From Verticillium longisporum (taxonomy: Eukaryota; Ascomycota; Sordariomycetes; Glomerellales; Plectosphaerellaceae): 64,000 nucleotides of DNA. The stretch lies in contig JAETXT010000006.1 of NCBI GenBank assembly GCA_019188255.1, positions 744,001 to 808,000 on the forward strand, in the 5' to 3' direction. A program made the translations under genes and the position numbers. The notes beneath the pieces were generated by a model. That model was not told the DNA's origin. It was given only the letters and a program-made list of their open reading frames with translations, and searched no databases. This document shows positions 33,052 through 45,100 of this stretch, piece by piece. Position 1 is the stretch's first letter. Each line of letters starts with the position of its first letter.

Positions 33052-35654
33052 TTACGGAGCTGAGCGAGCTCCTGACGACTGGGTGCGACCAAGCGACAAC
33101 AATTTCGGGATTTGGTCAGCAGATGAACTCTCGTCCGAAAGAGTATGTTCGGAGGGAAGAGTGATGGCTCGGTCGAGGGCGTAAGGAAGACCACGGTGAC
33201 GACCTCGGATCATCATCGCGCAAATGACGACCTTGCTGAATATTGTATAGTGTCCCGACATCGAGACAAGCCCGCTTGGCCCGCCCAAAGAGAGCCCAAC
33301 GTTGGCGCTGTGCCGACCAAATTAGCGGGACAACCTTCGCAGCCAAATGGAGGGAGACTTACTAGGCCGAGGTGACTTCGAAGAGGACGGCAAAAATAGA
33401 GAAAGTCTGCAAACATGAGAATTGTCACACATGTCTAAGGAGTGACACGTACCGGTTCGGCAACATCCATGATAAGCGTCGACTCTGCGATGCAGATCAA
33501 GAATGTCCCTAAGAAGATGTACCACAGATCAAAGGTGAGTTGGTTTCGGACGTGAACCATGACATAAGAGACGCCGTTGTCCTCGTTGAGGTTCTCCTCC
33601 CTGGCCCAAATACCTATCGTGCGCTCCTCGTACGTGTTGGAGGCGCGAACGCTGATGGCAATGGGGAACACGGCGATGTACATCATGGTCAATAGGCTGA
33701 ATTGAACAGCGGGGTTCACGTCAACAAGACTGAGTGTTGCTGTGCCCGTGTGACGAGCTGATGCGGCTTGAAAAAGCGACGACAGGATTCGGGGGCCCAC
33801 TGGCAGGTCGTTGACCGCTGGGTTATCGAGGTCGAGGACGATGATGAGGACAACATCGACAAAGTTGAGGACGACGACGATACCAAAAAGAATCCATGTC
33901 GGACGACTTGGAAAAAGTAGAGTATAGCATCGCCGGGGGTGGTCGAGGATGAACTGTATCGTCTCTCGAGTCTGGGAGTTCTTCGGCACCATCAATGATG
34001 TGAGCCAGATGATGCAGCGTAAGAAGACGGGGTAGCAGGTGTTTCCCGCGAACGCCAGAAAGGTCATGACTAGCAAAGGCCATGTGGCATCCTTGAAAGA
34101 TGCCATGGAATCAGGCGTTAGAGCGAAGCCGAGGTTATTGCTCATGGTTTGCGCTGAATAGAACGCCCTGAGTTCGTGGTCAGTGGAAGAGCAAAAATAT
34201 CAGACGGCTGATTACATACCACCAAGTTGCACCAACCCCGGACTCTGCGAGTACGTCGAGATATTTAGATGGTGCATTGTGGATCCAAGGAAGCAAGCAG
34301 AGGACGCCAAAGAAATGAAGCCCGAAGAAATACCCTGTCTCAAGTGTCAGAGGGCTGGGGTCATCACAAGTTGCTAATATGTCCAAGTCATGCGAACAGC
34401 CGCCAAGGGTATTTTGACGTACCGAACACGAATTTGAGAAGCAGCTTAAGAGCGCGGTATTCGATGCCGCCAAGTGTCTCGCGATCGGCCTCTGTCAAGT
34501 TGTGGAAGTTGGAATTTCGACCGACAGTTGCATGTCGAGAAAGATTAGGCAGATCAAGCTTATTGTTAGCACTGGCTCTCGACTTCGAAGTGGTACGTCT
34601 CCGAGGCGCCGGGCGAACTTTTCCGAGGATGAACGCTGACGTCGCCGCCTTCTCGATGGATGTTGCCGCGCTCAGGATCGTGCCTTCAGCGTGAAACGAG
34701 CTCCTCCGCGACCTGCCGATGCGAAATTCTGGCAAAGGTTTAATAGCATCTGGGTCCTCTATATCTCACATGTCAGTTGAGACACGTTCGGTGAGATCTG
34801 TGGTCGGATATTCATTACCCTCAGTGTAGCTACGGCGGAGGCCAGGCTCGATTTCAGTGATAGTGATGGGTGCTCCTGCAGGATGATCGTGAGTACAAGA
34901 CGGGTCACATAGTCGAAAGGCTCGACGCACCTCTGTCGGACTCTCGTGGATTCGGAATCCTCAAAACTTGCTTTTCGGATCTCGAGTATCCACTAGCAAT
35001 GGCCTTGTCATCAAACGTAATCGTAGTGGTTCTTTGTGGAGCAGAGAAGGGCGGGCTCGGTGCTGGAGCAAGGGCGGGTGTTCAATAACAGCCGTCTCCT
35101 GGCTTTCTCTCCTCGTCGCAGGCCGTGCCTCTTCCTCATCATTCCTGGCCACTTCGCGAGCAATTCCTTTCATTTGTTAACATCTTCACCATGCACTCGC
35201 TGGGGAGGGACAGGCGAATCGAGACAATACATACCAGCCTGCCTCAGTCGTTGACGGAACCAGAAGAGTCTCACTGGAATGACTATAGCATTGAGAAACA
35301 TCATGTTTGTGATGATCGGAACGACGTAGAGGTAGACCTGCTGATAAGTCTTGAGATCCTTCACGTCAATCCTGTGCATAGTGGTCAGCTCGCGGTCTCA
35401 TTCAGAGACAAAGGAATCCCACGCACGGGTTGAGGCCCGATTCGGTCGAAGCACTGCATCCGAAAAGCAAGGCATCTTCGGCCGTCAGGTTGCCGTATGT
35501 GTACAGCACCGGAAAGGCTGACAGGCTACAGAGTAGGATCCAGGCATCTGCATGATGAATGAGCTCAAACCACGACAAGGCGTCTTCTTCAGCACAGCCA
35601 ATCTCCTCTCTACCTACAGTGTATTCTGATGAAGTTGAATCGGGGCTTCCACAT
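33052..35654 (-). CDS. TRK-family potassium transporter, apparent frameshift
   Basis: Ten exons: 35,618-35,654; 35,427-35,547; 35,235-35,371; 34,931-35,166; 34,819-34,875; 34,423-34,758; 34,220-34,334; 33,453-34,167; 33,363-33,406; 33,052-33,307. All introns are GT-AG, 46-88 bases. With one added base the product is about 684 aa. TRK proteins import K+ across the plasma membrane. All four pore-loop filters are visible: TESGLNP, NNLGFALTPDSM, GNTCYPVFLR and SAYANVGLSLGG. The start MWKPRFNFIRIHY leads into the first helix, and the end RGRHRGLPYALDRAI is characteristic. Exon 4 carries the frame break between 34,985 and 35,081: the early part (GIAREVARNDEEE) and the later part (TTTITFDDKAIASGYSRS) are in different frames, and no intron fits. 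This lies in a cytosolic loop. The gene is divergent from the Na+/H+ antiporter. Confidence 0.88.
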
Positions 35655-36714
35655 GCCGGGCTTCAGGCTCGGCGACGGGTTAAGAGCGAAGAGAATAAGA
35701 AGGCGCGTGGGCGGCTATCCTCCGGGGCCGAGACACGGAAGAGCGGGTGAACGTAAGGCGAAAATGCGCAAGGCTTGCCCGCGACGACGAGAAAACAGAG
35801 AGGCTCCGGCCGGCAACAAAATGCCGTAGATTCTGCGACGAGACGAAAGAGGCTGAAAAGCACCAAGCACAATTTAGGACGAAACGAGCAACAAGACAAG
35901 CTTTTGGTGCGGGGGTGCTGCCTTTGAATACCGAGGCCCCTGTCTGAGTACCCTGCCATGTGGGAACCACTACGACGACCATATCTCGTGGGGGGTCAGG
36001 GGAGGGGGGCGACAAAAGGAGGTGTGAGGGTGAAAGAAGGAAATTCATCTAGGCTCAGCCCCCAAGCGACTCCAAGCCTGGCCTAGACGGCCCATGATGG
36101 GATGTGAGCGCCATACCACATGCGCCGCACATGCGGGAAATCATTCGGCACAGAAAATGACCAATAACAAACACTCGGGACACAGTCCCCCTCCGTCAAA
36201 GCCATGGTGCTGGCAACCAAACACAAGCGTCAATCTAGCTGGATCACCAAGTCAGGCGCCCGGTGCTGTGGCAATAGTGGGTGCTCCAGCGATCATCCAT
36301 CTTCCAAACCCCGATATTCTTGTATTATCCCTCACCGAGTTTGCCGTTGACATATCACAAAACGCGACTTCGTTACGGGGAATCAGAGCAATGTCCCCAA
36401 CCGCCCAAAAAGGCAAGTCTTGGCGTGCGCCCGCCAGATGACCCATATATGACACTAGAACTGGTTTAGTCCCCGGCAACAAGTGCATGTTGCGTCAAAA
36501 CCGCAAAGGGGCTGTGTAGACCTCATGTCGGAGACGAATCCTCCTTGCCTGCCCGACAGATGACCTGGTGAAGCCATGAGCAGGGCGCAGGGCCCTTTCC
36601 AGGTTCTCGTCAAGTCGCACAAGCCCTGATGACTGACTACACGCTGGCGTATCGATGATTTGCTTCACGAACTTTGGTTTCACCACGAGTCAACCAGTCG
36701 GAGGCAAATGCGCC
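35655..36714. promoter_or_regulatory. Shared upstream region of TRK and Na+/H+ antiporter
   Basis: About 1.06 kb separates the two divergent start codons. The TRK-proximal 400 bases are purine-rich on the plus strand and hold only shadow frames. This is the only space available for both promoters, so shared control by cation or pH signals is plausible. No binding site is claimed. Confidence 0.5.
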
Positions 36715-38260
36715 ATGGCTCTCGATTCCACGTTCTCGTTCACTGGGACGACTTTTGACCTCGCAGTCACAGGCCTCGGGGGCTGGCTACTTGTTTTTGG
36801 CCCCTTCTCGTCGTTTTTCAAGGACCGGTTGTACCTTTCCGTTGCCTGTGAGTCGTATTCAACGCAATTTGCCTCACGATGACGATGGTGTTTGACAGCG
36901 ACCTGATTCTTCGACAGGCTTGTCTTTTCTCGCTGGTCTCGTTTTTGCCAGATCCACAGGTCTCGTCGAGCCCGTGCATTTCACAGAAAACGGGAACATC
37001 GACGAGGTTGCCGCGACGACGCTAGACCTCAGTCGTATCGTGTTGGGCGTGCAATTGCTGTTTGCCGGTGTGTCTCTGCCGCGACGATTTCTGCGAATAG
37101 AATGGAAACCCCTCTCATTGCTCCTTGGACCCGGCATGGTGGCCATGTGGGCTTGCAGCACCGCCGTCATCTGGCTGCTGGTGCCGGGCCTGAGTCTCGT
37201 TCATGCCATGACCATCGCCGCATGCATCACGCCGACGGACCCCATCCTGTCGGCCACCGTCCTCGAGGGCCGTTTCGCCGATCAGAACGTGTCGCGCAGT
37301 CTTCGCGATCTCATCATTGCTGAGTCGGGCGCCAATGACGGCCTCGGCTATCTTTTTCTGTTCTTCGCCCTGGACATTGTCAAGTATTTCCCAGACACGA
37401 TCTCTGGTGCGTCTCTCGGCGAAAGCCAGCTCGGCGAGGCCTTGGGTTCCTTTTTCGGCAACACCTGTCTTTACGTCGTCGGTACGAGCATTCTCTACGG
37501 GTGGGTCGTTGGGTATGCCGCCAAGCTTATGCTTCAGTGGGCAAACAGCAAAGGACACATCGACCGCGAGAGCTTCGTCACCTACTCGGCAGCGCTGGCG
37601 CTCTTCATCCTCGGAACCTGCGGCATGGCTGGCGTTGATGATGTCCTGGCGTGCTTCGTCGTTGGCAATGCCCTCACCTGGGATGATTGGTTCCGCCTTG
37701 AGACGGTCGAGGACTCATTCCAGCATGCCATGGACACACTGCTCAATACAGTCATTTTCATGTGGATCGGAGCTAGATGTCCCTGGGAGTCGTTTTGGGC
37801 GTCAGACATACTTCCCTTCTGGCGCCTGGTTGCCCTTGGGGTTGGAATTCTCATCTTTCGTCGGCTCCCGGTCGTTTTAGCATCCTATCGACACATCCAC
37901 CAGATCGAAGACTTGCGGCAGGCTCTTTTCGTGGGATACTTCGGCCCCATCGGTGTCTCGGCCATCTTCTACCTCTGTGTTGGTCTAGAGTTCCTGAGGG
38001 GTCTTGAGACAGGGACCGGAGCGCATGGCGAGCTCAGACGCTTGAAAGAGCTCATGGTGACTATTGTCTGGTTCCTGGTCGCGTTCAGTGTGGTAAGTCG
38101 ACCCAGTGCGTCTTTTAAGTCATCCGTGTTATGCTTACGCAGACTACTTTGTCAGATGGTCCATGGATTGAGTGTTCCCGGTGCGATCTTCGGCATGCGG
38201 CTGAAGCGATTCTTGTTCTCCCTAAGGGCATCCTCGCCTCGGGGTAGGATCACGTTGTAG
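36715..38260 (+). CDS. Na+/H+ antiporter, NHA1/SOD2 type (CPA1)
   Basis: Three exons (36,715-36,847, 36,918-38,092, 38,156-38,260), introns 70 and 63 bases, total 470 aa. It exchanges cytosolic Na+ or K+ for H+ at the plasma membrane. Conserved elements are: GGWLLVFGPFSSFFKDRLYL at the N-terminus, AMTIAACITPTDPILSATV (TDP about 151-153), LIIAESGANDGLGY (the essential Asp pair region about 180-185), GMAGVDDVLACFVVGNALTW, MWIGARCPW, YFGPIGVSAIFYL and finally VHGLSVPGAIFG. About a dozen membrane spans are expected. The cytosolic tail after the last helix is only about 25 residues, whereas yeast NHA1 has a very long tail, so this resembles a short-tailed form or the tail exons are missed. The last intron is a multiple of three and contains no stop, so its removal is judged from GT-AG signals. 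The frame ends in TAG at 38,258. Confidence 0.88.
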
Positions 38261-39103
38261 AACACTAGTATGCACAAATGTCGAGGATTGAGCGGCCAGA
38301 AGCCTTTAACCATGCGTTGAGAAGACCCTCGCCCGAGTCATCAACATGATACTGTTTATTAATTGCGAGGCCTTCCGATGGCAAGGCCTCAGAAATTGAT
38401 GCTGTTGTTCCAACCTACCCAAGCACACGTGCTGGCGCGGGGCCTTCACCTTGACAAATGGGGTTCAGTTTAATCTGCACGTTGTCGAATGCGTGTTCTG
38501 TTATCTCAATTAGCTATTAGTTGACAGCGGTATGAGAGCTGCAACTGAGCCTCTATGGAGCCAGTCCGTAACACACGCGCAACTTGTACCTCGCTCCTGT
38601 TAATCAGAAGTCTGTTTGGCCTTGGTGTTGCTAGGATGAGTCCGCAATGCTCAATGCTCATCGCTCGAATCCAAGAACATATTTTGTCTTGAGAAAAGGT
38701 AAATGAAATGACAACGATTGTGCGAGTAGATCGGTTCGTCTGTCATTCGTCATGTTGGCCCGTCTTGATTCTCATGGAGGACATGTTGTCTTCGCTCAGC
38801 TCCCGGTTAGGGTGACACGGTCCAGCACGGTGTGTCCTGGGTCGATTGTTAGATCATCAGACCAAACGTCTGCTGTGAAGCCTGCATTTGAATCAAAGAC
38901 CAAATTGTGAAGCTTTTTCACTGCGAATTCCGCTAAAGTGTAGTAAATATGCCTCAATGGTGAACGGGGTGGTAGATTGCGCTGTCATGACTGATGTCGG
39001 CTTTGCCTCTTATCCACTTTGATACCCCTTTCAACCTGGTCGCGGCATGCTACCACCACACCCCAAACAAGCAATATCAATGACGAATGGCCCCCTTCCA
39101 AGC
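38261..39103. other. Intergenic, transition to RIP block
   Basis: Normal-composition DNA after the antiporter gene, without a frame of interest. CA and TG dinucleotides are still common here and drop abruptly after about 39,150. Confidence 0.6.
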
Positions 39104-39171
39104 ATATACGACTATACCTACTGGAAAGCTCGGGATCCCGTCCGCTCTCCTACTCGATAAATTAGTAAGGG
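39104..39171 (+). pseudogene. RIP-mutated 5S rRNA-like sequence
   Basis: ATACGACTATACC, then CTGGAAAGCTCGGGATCCCG and TCCGCTCTCC, then GATAAATTAGTAAGGG match the 5' half of a filamentous-fungal 5S rRNA, which carries ATACGACCATACC, GGGATCCCGTCCGCTCTCC and GATAAGCCAGTGAGGG. The differences are mostly C-to-T and G-to-A, as RIP makes. Beyond 39,171 the match to the 3' half is weak, so this is a truncated or heavily mutated copy and not a functional gene. It contains part of what would be the internal promoter. Confidence 0.7.
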
Positions 39172-42100
39172 TAGTATTACGTTTCGGAGAAGTCTCTACT
39201 ATAAGACTAAAACGGCCCGCACAGTATACGCCCACTTAACTATACCCCTCTTTAAGCCGCTGCTTTAGACCCCGCTATAAGCGCTTATATTTACGGTATT
39301 CTAATTAGTAGTTAAAGCCTTAGCTTACGTAATATTAAGGGGGGTCTAAATATCCCGCTTTAGTTTCTATATTCCAATCTAATTAGGGGGTACTATTATA
39401 AGTTAAGATCTAGGAGCTTAGATTTTATAAGTAAGTATATCGTAGTATCTTTAGTCTATTAATTCCTAGTTCGGAAATAAGCTAAAAGTAAAGCTATATA
39501 GTTCCTTATTTAATCGAGTATTATATATTATAAGCTAAAGTCTTTAATATCGGATTTAATTTAGTCCCTAATTTATTATAATGCTTCTTTATATATTTAA
39601 TAGTATAACGAGGTATCTACATAATACGACCTCTCCTAGGATCTAGCCTAGCTATATTTATATTATAATATTTAGCTAATAAGATAGAGAGAGAAGAAGG
39701 GAAGCTTAATTAGAGTTAATTACGTTTAATATATATATAAGCGAAGTCTCCCTCTTTTTAATAGACGATATTTAAATCTATTATTAGTAGCTAGGAAGGC
39801 TATAGACGTAGGCTATATTATTAATAGAGGAGCTTAAAAATTGAATATAAGAGGAAAGGTTATAGCTATCCTATATATAAAGGCATTTCCTTATATAGGT
39901 ATAAACGCCTAGTTACTATAAAGTAGAGTCCCTATATATTAGACCTTCGCTATAAGCTTACGGAGTAGCTCTTAAACTATCGTCTTATATTAGCTATAAC
40001 GTAGAGTTAGACGACCTAGTTAATTATATATAATGCCTAGAAGGAATAATATATTATTACTTTAGTAAGTAGTAAATATATTCTCTATATTATTATAATA
40101 ATATTTTCTAGCTCCTAGAGCCTTTTCCGCTCTATAAAACGTAGATTCTTTATTTTCTTATAGTATCTTTAGCTATTAAGCGCTCCTAAGCGAGGTAAGA
40201 TCTAGAATAGTTTAGAGGCGTAATTTTAGGGTAATAAGCCTAGAGCTACTTAATAATATAATTATAATAAGCGAGGTCTATATTAAAAACGAAGCATCTA
40301 GGGCTATAAACGAGGTAAAACCTAGGTTATATACGTTTTCCTATTATATTTATTATAAAACTATTATTATATCGTTAATAATAAATACGCCCTCCATTCT
40401 TAGATATAGCTAATAAAGCTACTTTTTTCGTTAGAGCTCTCGCTAGAGCTAAATATTTCGTAAGAGGCTATTAACTTTTTCGCTTTAAATAGGATAACGA
40501 TAAGAAATATAATAATAGAATTTAAAATAAAAGGAATATATAAGAACTCTTCTTCTAATAATAAATAGTATAAGTAGTAGAATATAGAGGTATTTATAAA
40601 GGGTAAAAATTAGCGGGAAACTCGGAAGGCTAAATTACTTTTTTAATAGTATATATATATATCTACGTCTCTATCTATAGAAACTAAGTTAATATTAAAA
40701 GTATATAATAGAAAGCTATAATAGTAACCGAGTAATATAAATAAAGTATTAATTAAAGTATAGCGACCTTTATTAATTACTAGTCTAACTTATTTACCGC
40801 CCTAGTAATTAAGCTCTATAAAGCGTACTATTATAGACTTTATTTACCGTCTACTATTAATAGTAAATACTATTATATTATAGAGCTTATTAAAATCATT
40901 TATACTATATAATAATCCTTAATCTATAATCTATAAACCGGTTCATTATAAGAAGACGACTTTATTATCTATAAGTCTATTATAAAAGATATATACACTT
41001 TATATTATCTATTAATAATTAAATATTCTAATTTACGACCTATAATATTCGAGTTCGAATAACTATTAAGTCTTAAAGCCTGCTTCGAAACCTAACTAGT
41101 ATCTACTATTCTCGTTTAGATAATTATAGACGATTTAGACGCCTCCTAGCTATTAAATAAATAGAATAATACCCTTAATTAGCCCCCTTACCTAGGAAGA
41201 TTCTAGCGATAATTAAAGTACTAGCGATAGCATTCTAAGGTCTATACTATGGGCTTCTATCTATATAGTAGGGCTATAAGCTATAGTTAGGGGCATTAAC
41301 GAAGCTACCTAATAGGTTTATTATATAGTAATAGTAATAAGTAAACGGGACCTCGACCCCTATAGTAAACGAGATATAGTATCGAATACTATTACTTACT
41401 AATAATACCTCTATAGCTATTTTCTTAATATAGTATATACTAAAATAATAATATAGCTTAGCCGATAATAATTAGTACTATAGCCTTTCCCTTATTATAG
41501 TTAAGGGGGTATAAACCTAATATTCTTATTTAGAATAGCGCTTTATTCTTATTTAGAAATTATATAGAAATTATATCGAAATAATATTTATTAGAATTAC
41601 TTATATAAGCTCTTAAAGCTAATATCGATATATTATAGAGCGGAAAGGTAGTACGAGAGCTACTTTATAGAAGTAGTCGATACTTTACTATTAAGATTAT
41701 TCGACCTAATTAAGCCGATATAATAGGTATAAGAGCTCGATATATAGGGTTAGAGTGGAACTAAGGCTAAGATATTAGAGATTAACCTCTAAGCGGTAGT
41801 TTAATCCTCGAGTATATATTATATATACTCTAGCTCTTTCCCCTTATAGCAATTAAAGATAGTAGAAACTATAATTAAGGTATTTCGCTAAGGTATAGTA
41901 CCCTTAGAGAAAGATTATATTATATATATTAGTATATACTAGTCTCTAAGACTCGAAACTAACTTATAATAAGTTACGATTTATAATAATAAGGTAAAAG
42001 CTTAAGTCTTAGAAATCGCTTTCGGCCTAGAATAAATAGGCTTAGCGATTATATCGGAGATTAGGTACTATAATAGGTTATTATTTAAGTTAACTTATTA

Positions 42101-45100
42101 TATATTAAAAGGTAGAATATACCTATTTAATTATATACTTATTATATCCTTATTATAAGTAAGAAGAGCAATTATATAAAGTAAATGAAAATGCTTTCTT
42201 TAGCGCTACTAGCTCTTATATATAAGTATAGCGTCCTACTCTTTATTTATATTCTTACTTTATACTACTATTATAAGGATATTACTAAAGCTAAAAGTTC
42301 CCCTATACTTAACTAGACTATATTAAATGAATTATAGAATTAGATTAAGCGTTTTATAGTAGATACTATAAAAGCTTAACCTATAATACTATAATACTAT
42401 ATTCTAGTTACTACTAGCTTTGGAATTTATAGTTAGACGCCTTTCGTACTAATTAATAAGAGACCTATATAATTTCTCTAGATTAGCTTCTAGAGTCCTA
42501 CTATAAGAATACTCTTAGATCCTATAAGATTCCGGTATCGTAAGAATTTAATAACCTACTATTTACCTTAAGTAGATATATCGTTCTAGTCTCGTATATA
42601 TTTCTATTATCTATTAATATAAGTAGTATAGGGAAGCCCTACTAATAGACTAATAGGCTAGGAGAGGGATCTTAACCTAATAATAATAATCTTTAAATTA
42701 TAATATACTTAAGTATATTCTTAGAGGAGCTAGACTATAGGCTCTAATAATATCTAAAGCCTAGCTAAATTATAAGTAGCTCGTTAAATACTTTATTACT
42801 AAACTAAGGATAAAGGAGAAGAAGTAGCTCTAAAGCTCCTACTAATATTACTAAATTAGGTCGTAATTTTATAAGAGAGGTAGGAGTATAGCCTCGGGCT
42901 AAGCTAGCTAGGCTTCGATAGTAGCGCGGACCCTATATAGCTAGTCTCTTACTCGTAGTTGAAACGAGAATATAGTATATAGGGTTAATTCCGCTTATTA
43001 GTTACTTCTATCGCTAATACTTAACTCGGCTATTAATATATAATAAGATTTACCTCCTATAGAGTATATAGATAAATATAACCTAAAGTCTCGTATTTCA
43101 TTAACTACGATAGCCTATTTATAGTAAAGAAGTATACTTCTTAGCTTCGGGGTCGTAGATACGCTACTATTAAAATAAGCAATATCGCTAATACTAGATC
43201 TAATAGGATATAGCTCCTATAATATATTTAATGCAATATCGCGACTACGATATAGAGTATAATATAGATTTAGATAGTCTCGATTAAACTTTAGTATACG
43301 AACTCGCGCCTATAAGGAGTCAGCGGATCTATAAATAGGGTCTTATTTACTTTAAAGTAGCTATATACCTAGCTTTATTATACCTACCTTAAGGACCTAT
43401 TATTAAATAGCGCTATAATAAATAGTATATAGAGTAGTAATTATATTATTAGTTCGCTATACTTTAGCGAGCATTTCGTAGGCTTATTATTAAAAGGGTA
43501 TATAGTATAGGGCTATAGAGAGATAAGCTCGCTACTTTATAGGTAATTCTAATAGCTACCTTTAAAGCATTATATTTAATATAATAAAGGCATCGATATA
43601 TATACCTAAGCTATACCTACCCCTACCCCTACTATAATTAACGAATACTATTCAAACCTACTTAATAATATATAAGTATAGCTTTTAAGTATAAGGCGTA
43701 AATATAAAGTAAGAGGGCGAGGCCTTAGGTCTCGGATATTACTAGTAGGGTTAAGAGAGATATTGCCCCTATTATTTATAGATTATAATATACTACCTAT
43801 CTCGTACTACCTACTATTTATCTTATCTTTATAGTAATATCCTCCTTATCTTATTCCGATAGCTAAGCTCTATCTATTATTTCGTTCTTAGTATCTAGTA
43901 TCTAATATCCTATTTAATATTTATATCTTAGACCCCTCCTCTTATATTTATTTTACGAATACTCTTTAGGATCTCCTATATAATTATTTCCTAGTAAACT
44001 TTAAGCTATCCGAATATATAATCCCCCTCCTACCTTTACCTTTAATATACTACGATTAATATAATATCTTCTATCTTCCCTTTAGAGCTTTAGCCGCCTA
44101 CGATAGTACTTAGAGCGATTATTATTCGTATTAGATTATTATCCTATCTCTCTATAAATCTAGAGCGATAGCGAAAAGCTTATAAAGCCTTAGCTTAATT
44201 CTAAATAGAGCTAATCGCTAATAAGGTATTAATTATTATTATTATAAGGAAGTAAAAGTAGAATTTATATTAAAAGTAATAAAAGTAAATTTATTTTAAA
44301 TATTCTAAAAATTATAAATAAATATTAAGCTAATTTATAGCTTTTTCTATAATATATTAAGGTTAGACTTAGATAATATCTAGCTTTAGCTTTATAATAA
44401 AACCCTTAAATTAATAAAATATTATTAGGCCTTTCTTTAAGATTATATTATAAACTTATTAGAGAAATAAATTAACCTAGGATTAGAAGAATATAAGCTT
44501 ATAAAGATTATAATTTATATTAAGATAATCTTAGAAGTTTAGAAGGGCTTAGTAGAATATATTAATAATTATATTCTATAAATAAAAAGGAGAAGTAATT
44601 TAAAGAATTTATCATATTAGATATTATTAATATTAAAGTATTATATAGAATTAATCTCTAAAATTAATTTAATAAATTATTAAAGTATTATTTATAGAGC
44701 TTTATATTATATTTATTAAAGTTAGAGTTTACTAATAGATCTAAGAGGGATTAATAGATTTATTAGGATTATATTATAATTAAATATTCGAGAAAATAGA
44801 AATAATTAAGAAAGATATTTTATTAATTTTAATAATATTATAATAATAAATAGATAATATCCCTTATATTATATTTAAATATATTATTTTCTATTTTATA
44901 GTTTTAATAATAATTATTAAAGGCTTTCATTAAAGGATATTAATATATTTTCTATATAATTAAATTAGATTAGATCTAATATAGGATCCTTCTTATAAAG
45001 CTTACCCTTAATTAATAACTATATTTATTATATTATATAGTAAATAGTAATATAATAAAGTAATAGATAATTAAGATTATAAATTAGGCTATTCTATTTA

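Noticed and set aside
34985..35140. An intron to explain the TRK exon 4 frame change
   Set aside because: All GT/AG pairs here give wrong phases or introns under 30 bases.
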